Shown here piece after piece: positions 28,069-43,000 of a DNA stretch of 64,000 nt. This DNA comes from a virus: positions 25,109-89,108 of IMG/VR virus record IMGVR_UViG_3300030098_006058; one strand, given 5' to 3'. Made by a program: the position numbers and the translations under genes. Below the pieces are notes generated by a model. That model searched no databases. It saw only the letters and a list, made by a program, of their open reading frames with translations, and was not told the DNA's origin. The first letter of the stretch is position 1, and each line of letters opens with the position of its first letter.

Positions 28069-31000
28069 ATGAGTGAGAAAACATCAGCATTAAAGGGTAT
28101 ATTTTCAAATACCTCTACAGAATTAGATCCGGGTACGAATTTACCTAAGAGCCCTACTAAAGGTCCTAACGACCCTCCTATTGCTCCTCCCAAAGGTGCT
28201 AAAAGGTATAATAGAGGAGGATCTAATTCTAATTTATGGGGAGATGGTGTAAATAGTGTATCTGATATATTTAAAATCCCTTCTGAAACAGGTAAGATGG
28301 GAACTCCCCCAACAATATTTCCAGGTCCTAGTTATTACGATTTACCGGATGTAGATTTTGATATATACGATAGAGGGACTACTCTTCAACGAAGAGCTAG
28401 TAGGCAAGGTGTAGGAGAACAAATACTAGGAGCTTTGAATCAAGCAGTATTTGGAGAAGTTTTAGGAGGAACTATTGAAGCTCTGGGAGCCTTAGCAGAT
28501 TTTGCATGGGGTGGAATAGGTGAAACGTATGGTAACTGGATGACTGAATTAGGATCTGATATAAGAAATTTTACAAAAGAGATTACTCCTATTTATCAAA
28601 TGTATCCAGGAATGGCTTGGAATCCGTCTGATTCTGGATGGTGGGCTCAAAATGCAGTATCTGTAGCATCTACACTATCATTACTTATTCCTGCTAGAGG
28701 AGTTCAAGTAGCGGGAGGAAAACTTATGATGGGAATTGCTAAGGGTACAAAGAAAATTAATAAGGCTAAAAAAGGAACTAAACTTCATAACTTCGCTAAA
28801 AAAATTGAAAATGCAGCGCACGGTACAAAATGGACTAGAGCTGCAGGTACGGCTGTATTAGGAGGTACTGCTAGTAGATTTATGGAAAATTATAGAGAAG
28901 CTGCAGAAACTGGAGTACATTCTCTTGAAAAAAATCTAAAATTTTTATCTGATCCGGAAAATCTAGAAGAGTTTTTAAATAGTGAAGAAGGTCAGATATT
29001 TTTAGAAGAAACAGGAATTACAAGAAATGATCCTAATATCGTAACTAAAGCTGCACAATATGCTTCCGGAAAAGCTGCATCGCATGCATTTAAAATAGAT
29101 TGGGCTAACTGGGCTTTTGATGTATTTCAATACGGTCTTATGTTTTCTCCTGGGTTATTTGGAAAGATAGGAACACGTACCGGAAAAGGTTCTTCTGCTG
29201 CAACGAAAGCTCAACAAGGATTTTTAAAGGCTCCAAAAAAAGTTAAATCACCTAGATTTGGAAGACTAGGTGCTGCATTTAATTGGACTGTTAAAAAAGG
29301 TAAACCTTTTGCTAAATGGGCTGCATGGTCTGCTACAGAGGGTGTAGAAGAGATGGTTAACTATATTGGTATGCAAGAAGGTATTCGAAGAGGTGATTTA
29401 ATATTAGGTAATACAGGATATACTAATAAAGAATATATAGAATCTGATGACTTTTTAGGACGTTTAGATCACTATATGGAACAAGGTGGATTTTGGACAT
29501 CCGCTATGTGGGGTGCGATAGGTGGAGGTATATTTACCGGGGTTGCAGGTATTAGAAATAGAAATTATCATAAAAAATTAGCAGAACAAAAAGTACAAGA
29601 AATTGGAGAAAGAACAGCGTTAATTACTGAATTAATGCAAGAAAGACAAAGATATGAAGCAATAGGAGATATTGACGGTATGAGAAAGATCGATCAACAA
29701 CTTGCTATTGAATTGGCGTTAAAAGCTGCAGCTGTAGGAAATGTAGACTTATTATTAGAAATGATTAATGACCCTATGATGGATGAAGCTTTAGAGTCAG
29801 GGGGAATGAAAAAAGAAGATATACAAGCTAAAAAGAAAGAAATAATAGAAACTGTTGAGCTAGTTGAGAAATTATATAATTCTAGAATGAATACCCTAAC
29901 AGGGGATAAATATAGTGATGCATTAGGAGCATCTATTGTTAGAATGGAAATGAATATTTCTATGTATCAAAATCTTATTGATGAGATAAATAAACGTATA
30001 GAAGCAGGAGAAACATCAGATGTTGTTTTACAAGATGGTTTTAAAATTGGGTCTAATACTAAAAATAGATATGATTTACAAAGAAAAATACAAGAAGTAA
30101 ATAAAGTACTTCAAATGTTTGAACAAATTAGGTCTGGTCTAGAAAAAGCAAATGCTGAAGCCGGAACTTCTGAAAAAGATAAACAACAAAATAGTTTAGC
30201 TTTAGAAGAAACTAATAAGCAGATAGAAAAATATAAACAACAATTATCAGAGCTTGAAAAGAAATCAACTCTTGCTAAAAAAGATTCTCAAGATAATTAT
30301 GATGCGGGAGTATATAAACAAGAAGAAGACTTTTTAAAGAAAGTCCAAGAGATGGATCAAAGAGGGCTAGCAGAAAAGAAAGCTTTATATACAAATTTAC
30401 GGGATTTAAGTTGGGAACAACTCAATAGATTATTATCAGGAGAAACAACATTAATAGATAAAGATAAAAAAGAAGTAGGAAAAGCAAGTGTTCCAAAAAC
30501 TGAACAAGAGGTTATAGAAGATTCTTTAGGGACAGGTACAGAACAGGCTAAACAATCAGCTCAAACAAGAGCAAAAATACAAGATTTAAGAAACTTTATA
30601 ATAAAAAATAAACCAAGTTTAAAAGCTCTTGATGATTTTATTGCACAATATCCTACTGATCAAGAGTTTCAAAGAGTAGCCGCATTAGCTAGAGAAGCTT
30701 ATGCGCAATATAAAAATGAACAAGATTTTCGTGATAAAAATGACAGCTTTAGATCTAAATTAAAGAAAGTTATTAAAAAGGAAACAGACGAAATAAAAGA
30801 TTATATTGATGAAGCTAATAAGAAATTTTTAGAAGAATTAGATAAACTTACTAAACCTAAAACATCTATGAAAGATGTACGTAAAGGTGTTGAAACAGAG
30901 ATTTGGTATAGAAATTGGATAGAAAATGGAGCTCTTAGAACTTATGGTATTAAAGAATCTCAGGATTATTTAATTAATGAATTATTTGATGAATTTACAC

Positions 31001-34000
31001 CGGTTATTTCTGTTGTTTGGAAAGGAAAAGTAGGTTCTTTATTTATAGACCCAGAAACTAATGAATATATTTTTAGACATGGAAGATCTGGAAAAGAAAC
31101 AATTATACCTGTAGAGCCAGAAACTGCTTCAAATAAATATAGGAACTCTAAAGGACAGTATACTAAAGGAGCTACTTTACGTCATTTAGATATGAGATTA
31201 TTAAAGAATTCATATCTAAATATGAGTATTATAGCAGATGGTAGAACTATTATGATTAATGGTGAATACTATAATATATTAGATTCTGATCCTTCATCAG
31301 CAATTAAATATAATAAAAAAACAGCTGAAGTTTTAGGAGTACATTTAACTAAATGGGATGGAACAAAAGTTTTCATTACTACTCCTGGCCTTAAATATGA
31401 GATAGCTAATATAATTGAAACTTTGGAAGCTGTTAAAAGAATTCAGTTTAAAAACTTAGTGCAAAATGATTTTATGATCATTGAACATGAGGGTACAGAA
31501 TATATAGTTCAATATGAAAATGCTGGAATGAAAGGTTTATTCCAGGATTACCAAGAATTAACAGTTAGATTAGAAGATGGTACTCCAGCTTCTTCCGATA
31601 TAAAGAAAGAAGTTTTAAAAATCGCTAATCAAAATCTTACAAAAGCAATAGAACAAGAAATTAATAATATTAAAGTTAAATATAATGAAGCTAGAACATC
31701 TAATAATGTTACTCCCGCCAAAAATACAGAAACAACTCTTGAGTCTACACCCGAACAAGAGGGCAAAATTTCTGAGGACCCAGGGAAGGTCAAACAAATT
31801 ACGCAATCCGAAATAAATTCAGAGAAAATAGAAGAATCTTCTGAAGGAAAAAAGGAAGAATTAAATACAAAAGAAGAAAAAGATTTAGCGAACGGTGCAC
31901 GTAATAGTATTGAACAAAATTCCTCTTCAATTACTGAAGAAGAAAATCAAAAGAATACAAAAGAAGAAGAGACACAGAATAAAGAACAAACGAAAAAAAA
32001 GCTAGAAGAGGTTATAGGCTTAGGCTCACAGCATGAATCAAATGAAAGTACTACACCTGAAGATGAGATGAATAAAGATCAAAATACTTTAGGATTAATT
32101 TCTTCTCCAACTGATACAGATCCAGATAATTTAGATGCACAATATCCATCAGGTTTTATTACAGAAATGGCCTGGATTAATATAGGAACAAAAGAAAATC
32201 CTTTAATTGTTAATTTACTTGATGGTAATGGTAATTTAATTGGAAATAGAATAGGTATTGGAACTGTTCCTTATATAGATAAGACTATAGAAGAAATGTC
32301 TAATCTTGAGAAGAGTTTATTAGAAGCAGGAAATGCTCGTATTGTAAAACTATATCATTGGAAACCTGTAGAATCAAATGTTGATGGTGTAATGACAGTT
32401 TTAACTGAAGGAAGTCGAGCTATTGTAGATGAATCTCAATTAAAAGAATTAACTAATGACGAAGGAAAGCCATTATTTAGAATATGGAAAACCAATACAG
32501 TAAAAGTAAGTGATTATATATCAACAGATGTATTAAATAGTCCTAAATTTGGGGTAGGGACTAAAATTATTTTAAGAGTTGAACCAAATGATCAATTCTT
32601 CTCATCAAATGAACCTAATAAAGTAACTATTACATTAAGATTAGCATCTAATCCATCTATTATTTTAACTAAAAGACAAGGAGTTTTTGAACAAGATGGA
32701 GAACTTTATGATCAAGTAAAGTCAATGTTAGAATCGGGAGATATTAAAGATATAGAAGCCGAAGTAACTGGAAAAACAAATGGATATGTTATCAATATTA
32801 AAAGGAATGGAAAATCAGTTGAATCTAGTTTAAATACTTTAGAAGGACAATTTCCTTTAATATTAGGTTATGCTCAAGGAGATGTTATGAGAATTGAAGG
32901 AGAAGAATATCAAGATATTATAGTTCCAGATAGTCCTTATTATGAGTCTGGTGCTACTTATTTAATTATACCTGCATCTAATGGAACATATATACCAGTC
33001 AGGTTAAATACACAAAAATTAACAGATTTTGCAGCTGAAAAAGTGTTAGAAATAATATTATCTGAGATTACAAATCCTGAACAAAAAAGAGCGCAAGTTA
33101 ATAAAATTGTTAATGTTTATTCTAAAGTTACTAGTGATAAGGTATTGGCTTTAGATAATTATGAATTTAAATTTAAATATGGTGATTTTAATATTGGTAT
33201 ACAATATAATATAGAAGGAAGCGGTAAAAACGCTAAAAACAATTTAAAAAATGCAATAGAAGGTAAACCTTTTCATTTCAAATTATATGATGAATTTGGT
33301 CTTCAAGTTAGTAAAGGAGAGTTTAAAGATGGAGATACTATAAAACAAAAAACATTAAGAGAATCTTCAGAATTAAATATAAATGAAAACGGTCCTATAA
33401 AAGAGGCTATTATAGAACATTTAAAAACTAAATATTATAATATTCAAAAAAATGAATTAAATAGTGACCAAAAATTTATATCTCCCCTAAAAGATGGTAA
33501 AGTATATAAAAATTACTTAGAGTATTTATCAGACCCAGAATTAAAAATAATAACTCATGATATTCCAAGCGGATCTCAAACAAAATTCTTTAATACAAAA
33601 GTATTTTTTAAACTTACATCTAAACCAATTAAAGCTACTTCTAAAAAGAAGAGTGCACCCTCTTTCCTTAGTTCAAGTGACAAAAAAGTTATTAATAGTG
33701 TAGAAACTGAAAATGAAAATATTTCTGAAATTCCTACTGAATATGATGAAGTAAAAGGAAAAGTAAAAAAATCAGGTCGAAGAAAATACACTGTTACAGA
33801 ACAAACAGATAATAGTCAAAGAAATCCTAATATTGAGACATTTGATCCAACAAAATTAGCAGGTATCCCGAAAGATAGTACTGTAGAAAGTTCAGATAAT
33901 TTATCTGATAACGAGAATAATATTATATCAGATAAATCTGAAGAAAGAAAAAATAATAAAAGTGATGATAATTTTGATGTTCAATTAAGACAAAGATATG

Positions 34001-37000
34001 AAACAGATCCTGCATCTGATATACTATCTGAAAAAGAAGTACAATGGTTTAAAGATAAATTTGGAGAAGAGGGATTAGAAATAGCCCAAAGAATTAAATA
34101 TATTATATTAAAAGATGGCCGAATGGCATATGGAAAATACCATAAAGGTATGGTTACATTAGCACAATTTGGTAAAGAAGGTACAGCTTATTGGGAAGCT
34201 ATGCGTCGTATAATGGATTTACATCTAACACCAGAAGAAAAAAATGATTTAACTCTTGCAGCTATTAATAGATGGAATGATACAGATCAAAAACAAGTTG
34301 AAATAAATATTGCTAGAGGTTTTATGGAATTCATGTTAACTGAAAATGACTCATCTCTTTCTGGTATTTTAAAAAGATTCTTTAGAAATCTTCTATATTA
34401 TATAAAAAATATGTTAGGTATGAAGCCTAGTATAGATCAAATGTTCAAAGATTTATCTAATAGAACTTATACAAAATATAATGTTAAAGAATTAAATGAA
34501 TTATCTCAAGTTCAAAATGTAGCTAAATTACGAGAAAAGAAAAATTATACAGAACTAGAGGTTGAAGATATAACCTCAAGTATAAACTTTATGTTATGGG
34601 AACATTTAAATAATAAATATGGAGATAATTGGGTAGATATTTTAAGTAAACCTGTAGAACTTGCAAAAGAATATGAAAAAATTAGAATAAGTTGGAGAAA
34701 TAAGTCAGAAGAAAGATTGAAAGATCCAAATTTAAGTGAGCTTAATCGAAGAATCCATTCTAATATATTAGATATAACTGATGAATCTGTATTTTATACC
34801 CAATTTGAAAAAGTAGGTAAAAATAGAATCAATTTAGAAAATGTTACTGATGTTGGATTTAGAGATTTAGCAGTAGAAGGGTTGATAGAATGGGGTTATA
34901 AATTTAAATTTAAAAAAGATTTTACTCTAGATTACGACTCTAAACCAGAAATAACAGAAGCAATTCCTAATGAAGAAGAAGTATCTACTGAAGATATTGG
35001 AATTGAAGATATAGAAAAATTAGAAAAGATATATGGTATGAATTTTTGGCATCAAGACCAAAGATCTACATTATCTAAAGAGGTTAAAATAGGATTAAGT
35101 TTTATTAAGAGCCGTGAGAGAAGTAATATAACAGGTAGTTATAAATTTATACCATTTGATGATATATATAATTATATTTCTGCTGCACTTTCTAATGTAC
35201 CTCAAAAATATATAGAATCTACATTAAGAGGTTTACAAAATAAAACAGTAAATGGTCAAAATGTAATGCCAAGCGTTATTAGAGTATTTGATCAAGCTTC
35301 CGACCAATGGAAAAGAAAATTCTTAACACATTTCAATAAACAAAATATTTTATTTAAAACATTAGTTATTGAAGGAGGTAAAACTAAAACTGTATTTACT
35401 AATAGAAATGGTATCCACCAACAAATTATGAATGAATGGATAGCAGCACGAGGTTTAACTAATATCTTTACAGAAAGAGTAGGAAAACCCGACGAAATAA
35501 ATATAGAAGAAGTTGAAAAAATATGGAGTAAAACAAAACCAGACATTTTCTATGATCAATTAATGCCTATTTACCAAAAATATATTAAATTATTAGGTAA
35601 TCAAGCTGAACAAACAAAAGGAAAAGAAGAATATTTAAAAGTAATGACTCTTATTCTTGAAAAAATTGGGATAACTATACCAAAAGATGTTCAAAATGGT
35701 ATTATAAATGATGAAAAAATGAATGTGAAAGATTTACATTCATATATGACGGGTACAAATTCTGTATCTTATATGTTCACTAATAAACTTTTAAAAGGAC
35801 TTAGTCCATATATAGCAGAGAATCTAGAAGGGATGGCTCTTGGTAGACTTGCAGAGCTAGTTGCACAGTATAGAGTTGATAAATATTTATCTTCATTTAT
35901 TGGAGGAAACAGAAAACCTATATTTTCTATTAATCTTAATACATTTGGTTCAGATAGAGTTAATTTATTAACAGATCCTAGAACGTCGAAGCAGACAATA
36001 GATGAATATTTAAGTGATTCTTTTTATAATCCTCTTCCAGATAATAACAATTATATGCATCTTATTTTAAGATTGTTACAAATCCCTGAAGTAAGAGATA
36101 AATTTGTATTAAGTACTTTTGATGTTATACAAGAAAGAGGAGAATTTCAAGCAGGTAAAACATACGACGAATTAACAGAAGCAGTTTCTTGGAAAACAAG
36201 ATATGCTATGTTTTATAATAATGGATTACCATTTGCAGAAATTAATACAGGTACTAAAAGTGATAAAACAAATTTTCAATTTGTATTAGTTCCTAAAATA
36301 AACTATATGAATAGACGTCTTGGATTATGGACATCTCCTCATCAAGAAAATGCAAAAACATTTGTAGATACAGCTATAGATTTATTATATCCTTTAGCAT
36401 TAGCAGAATACAATAATATAATAAGAACAGAAAATGAATTATTTGGTCCTACTCCAATAAGTCCACGGGAAGAAATAAAAAATGTACATTATAAAGATGT
36501 TCCAGGAGATAGAAAAGGAAATGGATTAAGATTCTCTATGTTGGATATATTAAATGATTCTCAATATGAAATATTTACTCCAGAAGGTAGATTAAGAAGA
36601 CCTAGTAATGGGCTGACGCATGAAGATATGAATAGAATGCAAGCTTTAATAAAAACAGGTATTAAAAATTTCGTATTAAGAGAAGTGAATAAAACTTTAG
36701 ATTCAATGTCTAAATCAGGGGTCGTTAATAAAGTTAAAGAAGGCCATTATACAAATAATGGTTTACCTAGTGAAACATTAGCAGGAAGAGTAGGTACTGA
36801 AAATAATATATATGACTCCTTAGTTGGGTTTGCTATAAACGATTTAGTATATAAAAATTATCTCTCTACAATATTTGGTCCACCGGCCTTTTATTATAAA
36901 AATATTGTAGATAAAATGAAAAGAGGTTACCAAGATGTAACTCCAGGTTATAATGTAATAGTTGGTAAAAATGGTATGAAATCAAAGTTTAACCATGTAA

Positions 37001-40000
37001 CATTACGGGATATTTATAAACAACGACCTGAAAATGTTGCAAGGATAAAGAAAATATTAACAGATGCAGGAGTTTCTAATAAGGTAGCAGATAGAATTTC
37101 ACAAGCATATGCAAGTGTAATTAAAACTGATGGTCAAGGATATGTAACATTAGAATTTTACAAACAGATTTTAGAATCTACAGGACAATGGAGCCCTCAA
37201 CATCAAGAGTATTATGAAAAATATTGGGTTACAGGTAAAAAAATGCCAGCAGAAGCTAGAGATTTATTATTAGATCCTCTTAAAACATTCTATTTTGGAC
37301 CAAGAGTACATACTAATTCATTAGGAAATACAAGATTACGATGGGAACAATTAAAACATTCGGTTGTACCATTATTAAGAGAATGGACTGAAACTACAAA
37401 ACAAGAAGGAGAATTTACTTTAAATAATCTTAGACAAAGAATGGAAGGTGTAGGACAATATAAAGGTTTTACTCCAATAGATATGGTTGATTTTGAATCA
37501 GGTGTAAAAGTAGGTGCTAACGGTCTTACAGAATTTAATAGACCAGAAACATGGGTAGTTGAACAATTTGAAACTAAAAATTTAAGATTACCACAACTTA
37601 TTAAAACTAAAGTTAAAGATCCATTAGATGGAACTCAATGGGCTAAATTAATTTTAGAGAATTTATCTGTAGATAATAATTATACAATATTTGAAAAATC
37701 TTTTAATGGAGAAGAATTAAGAAAATTATATAACGATATATATGCTGAGAAAATTAAAAGATCTTCAGAGAAACTTATGAAACGAATAGGTTGGAATTCA
37801 TTTAAACAGAAATGGGAAAATAGAGACGAACTTATAAATACGCCAGAATTTGCACAAGCTCAATTAGAGTTTTTGAAAAAAGTAAGAGCTATTATAGAAG
37901 ATGGATTGACACAAAGAAATATGTCAGGTGTATATTTTGATGCTTTAGATTTAAGGGAAGTAAATGATATGATTACTAAATTTGATTTTGCTGTTCCTTT
38001 AGCATTCCCGACGTTTGCTAAAACATTTGAAAATTTACTTAATTCAGTTGTTAAAAATAATGTATTAAAACAAAGAGTACATGGTATGTCTGCTGTACAA
38101 GTAGCTGAATTTGGATCAGGAGTAGGTCAATTTACTGATGAATTACAAATTAAAAGATCTCCAAGTGGTGGTATATATGCAGAAGCGAGATTGTCTTATG
38201 ATATAGCTCTTAAATTAGGTTACCAGGGTAAAGTAGGTGAAATAAAAAATATAGATAAAAATATCTTAGAAGTATTAGGATATCGTATTCCAACTCAAGG
38301 TAAAAATTCTATGATATCTTTAAAAGTAATTGAAATATTACCAAGTACTATGGGAAGTATTATTCAGGTTCCTTCAGAATTAACTACAATGATGGGACAA
38401 GATTTTGATATTGATAAATTATATCTTATGTTCCCAGAACGTACTAAAACAGGGACAAAAATTGAAGCGTTCTCATACGACACATATTTATCTAAAGGAA
38501 GAAGTTTTGATGGTATCGGAGAGCAGAGTTTAAATAATGCTTTATTTGATATTAGAAAGGCTATACTAGAATCTAAACATACTGCTAGAGAAATTTTAGA
38601 TCCCCTTGATACAACTACTTATGAAGAAAAAATACGTGAATATGAACGTTTAGGAATAATACAGAAATTACAGAACTTGGCTGCAAATGCAACATCGACA
38701 GATGTATTCTTTGAAATGATTAATAAGGATGCTAATATGCTTATTGGTTTATTTTCATTACATGCTACAGGACATGCAATGGCCCAAGAAATGGGATTAG
38801 AATTAGATGATTTTTATTCTATTAATATAAATATTAATGGAAATGAATCATTAACTGATTTATCTCGTATTTTTGATTATTATGGTGGATTTATATCTAC
38901 TAATATTTCTGAAGATCAAAATGAATCATTAGATAACGGTACTAAACAACAAATAGGTAGGGTAGGAATTAATGTTTATAATCACGGTGTAAAAGCGCTT
39001 TTAACTAGAGCTGGGATCCCAGGAGGGATTGCTATTGATTTTATAAATCAAAAAATAATTAGAGAATATTTAGAGCTAAGACAGACTCAACCGGAAACAG
39101 TAAGTGAATTAGAATTAGCTGAACAATTAGCAGCTAAATATAAAGTTGCACAAGAATTCCAAGAAGCGAGAAAAGGTGCTAGATTTTTTACACCTACTCC
39201 AAAAAGCTTAACAGAAGGTCTTTCATTGGATTTAAAAGATAGAGAAAATGCTATTCAACAAATACAATTATTATCAGACTTTTTAAAATACCAAAAAGTA
39301 GGTAAAGATTTATCTAAATTTAATAAAATGGTATCTCCGGAGACTCTTAAAAATACAAGTAGAATGAGTTTCTTCGAAGAGTGGAAAAGAATAGAGGAAT
39401 ATTTAAACAGTGAAGATTCTTCATTAAGATGGACAAAAGGAAAAACAGCTAGATTAGAAGCATATGAAAAGTATGGTGTTGATGCAGCGTTAGATTTAGT
39501 AGGACATTTCTTACCTTATAATACTGAAGCATTTTTAGCATTAAAAGATAAAATTAGTGAAGTATTGGCTATTAGAGATGGTATATTAAAACCAGATCAA
39601 ATAGATGTAATAAATAGTTTAGCTTTATATTGGTTATTTACTCAAAGAACAGAAGATAATCCATTACATAGAGCTTTATATGCTACAAATGAAGAGAATG
39701 CTATAACAGGAGAATATAATTCATCTTTAATATCAAAAAGATTATTTAGTAAAAAAGAAAGTTTAGCTTCTGAGTTATTAAAATTAAAGAAAGACTATCC
39801 AGAATTAAGAAATGATATTTTATTTGGGCTGTTATTCCCACATCGTGATAATGCTATAAAGTCTTTACAATTAATAGCTTTTAATAATAGTTCTAAACTT
39901 AGTCCTATTGTAAGATCTAGAATTTCAAATCGATGGAATGAGATATTAAATTTAGGAAAAAAATGGCAAGGTCAAAAATTAGAAGAATTAAGTCCTCTAG

Positions 40001-43000
40001 ATAGGCTTCAAGCAAATAAAGATCTTAGATTACAAAAATTTGGATTACAATTAGCAGCTTATTCTATAATAACATCAGGATTTATGATGGGCCCTAATTC
40101 TTTTATTGATTTATTACCTATTTCTTATCTTGAAGGTGCAGGATTTACTAGCTTTTTTAGAAAACAAATAAGAGGATTACAAGATCCTGGATTCTTTGGT
40201 GACCATGCTATAGATCAAATTATACGTAATATATTTAAAGATAAAGGATTAGTCCATTCGGTAAAATGGAGCAGTTTGCAAAAACCCTCTCTTAAAGGAT
40301 TATTAAGCTTTAATAAAAATACTTATTTTGTACGATTTGATTCTAATAAAGGATTAAAACAACATGAAGATCCTAGCACTGCGGCTAAATATATAAAATC
40401 ATACCATAGAGATACTACAGGAAAAGGAAGAGGAAAATGGAGATTATTTAGAATGGTAGGAAATCCACAACAAAATGGTGCTTATTATGAAGAAATATCA
40501 CCTTTAGGAGAAAGATGGAAATTTGTAGAATTATTTGAAGGAGGTTTAAAAGAAAAAAGTGTACATCCAGAGAATACAACTAGATTTAATATTACCCAAG
40601 AAAATGATATACGTGATAATACTACAGAAGGTGGAAATCCTAACAATGTATCTAATTTTGGAGAAAGTATGGGTTTATTTAGAATAGCCCCAATGTTTAA
40701 ACAATCTATTATAAAAGATTTAGATAATCGATTAATAGAATGGGTTCAAAAACATTATGGATTTAGTATTCAGGAATATAATAATCTTAAGAAAAGATTA
40801 GGAATTGATGCAGTGGGTATGGCAGATCTTTTAAATAGAACTTTATATTTATCAAGCTCAAGAGACCGTTTAACTGTACCAGAAGAAGTAGGACATGTTT
40901 TTATAGCATCATTACCTGAAAATATACAAAGAGAAATAGCAAGTTTAGCAGGCCAAACTAAATTACATCAAGAAGTTGCTAAAGAATATGCTAATGTATA
41001 CCAAACACCATTACAATTCCAATTAGAAACTGCTGGTAAGTTATTAGGTATGTATATTACACAGCAAGAAACAGGAGAAACTCTTAAAATAGAAGAAGCG
41101 GAAACTCCTGGTTTACTTGGAGCATTAAAACGTGCCTGGAACTGGCTTTGGAATAATATATTTAAATTATTTAATAAAGACATAGCTAGAACTGAATTAG
41201 AAAAGAATTTAGACGAATTATTTGGTCCTATGGCATCTAAAATTTATATGGGAATGAATCCTACAGAAATAAATAAAGATGCATCGGCTGAAAATTTAAA
41301 AACATTTGCAGAATTAGGAATAAATAAATTCTATAATCTAAATAAAGCAGCAGATAATATGAAAAGTAAAATTATAAATGCTGTAAATAATGTACAAACT
41401 TTTGTAGATGAAACGGGTAGAAAAGTAGATCAAAGATTAAGTAATGATAGTGTATCTGATTTAATTAACAGAGAAAAAGAAAGATTAGAAAGAACATTAG
41501 GGTGGAAAAAATCTGATTTCTTAAAAGAGCTTTTAAAAGAGAGTGAGGGAATCCAATTACCAGAAGTGAACGGAAAATTCTATACTATGGATGGTATAAA
41601 ATTACATAGAGTTTCTGATGTTATTCAATTATACCAACAACCGTTCGAAGAAGCTAAATTTGCTTCTTTAATAGCAGCAAAAAATAAAAGAGAAGGGAAT
41701 GAATTTAATACTAAAGATAGAGTATTAAAATTGTGGGAATTTCTTAGAAAAGATGTAGGAACAGGTATTCATACAGCTTTAGAAGCTATCATTAATAATA
41801 AAGATCCTAGGGAAGCTTTAACAGAATTAAATTTAAATCCTATCTCTAAAGCCGCTATTTTAAATAATTTACAAGAACTAAAAGATTGGGTAAATAAAAG
41901 AAAAGCAGCTGGAAGTAAACTACATGCAGAAGTAAAAATAGGAGACAAAATTGATTTAATAGGTGGTACAATAGATGTTTTAGAACAAACAAGTAATGGT
42001 AGAATTATTTTACATGATTGGAAAACAAAAATGTTAGGTAAATTTGTTACATTAAATCAAAAGTTACCAGCATTTAAAGAAGGTCCATTAAGTGGATTAC
42101 CTAATACTAAATTAAATCAATATAGATTACAACTTTCGCTATACAAACATATTATAGAACAAAAGGGATTAAAAGTAGATGACATACAAGTCCATGGTAT
42201 AGAAGTAGATACACAATGGAGTGAAAATGGAATTTTCTTTAATAATATTAAGTTTTTATCTGATAGACAAACAGCAAAGTCTACATTAAAGAATATAAAA
42301 CCTGTAAAATCTTACATAATTACTAATATTATGCGGGATATTAATCCTAGAAGTACTGCTAATATTAAAAAAGAGATAGATAATATATCTAAAGTAGCTG
42401 ATATATTAGCAGAAGCTAGAAATAATATTTTAACAAAAATAGCAGCACATAAGAAAACAGGAGATAAAACATATAGAGCTAGTTTAGAATCTTTATTAAC
42501 TAAATTAGATGAATTGAGTGAACGACAAGGGATAGCAGAATTTATGAAACAAGCTGTAAGAGATATTAATTTAGCGCATAAAAGATTATTAGAATTACAA
42601 GAAAAATCAGCTATTAATGCAAAAGATTTAATTGCAATAAGGAATTTTGTTGGAACTTATGATATTTTAGATAGAATGTTATTGATGTTACCAACATTAG
42701 TAGAAACAGATCAAATAAAAGAAATAGAAAACTTTATTGCACCAGCTATTGCAAAAAGACAAATGATTGATAGCTTATTCCTAGAATTAGGAATACCATT
42801 AGTGGCTAGTTTAATTATGGAAAAAACTACTAATCCAGACATGACTCTAGAAAAAGTAACTAAGCAATTAACCGAAGCTAGCCGTGATATAGGGTATTTA
42901 GAAAGATGGTTAGATGCATTAGGAGATTCAAATGATACTATATTAGCTAATGTAGATAAAATAATTAAAGATAAAAGAGGAGAAGTACAAAGATTTGAAT

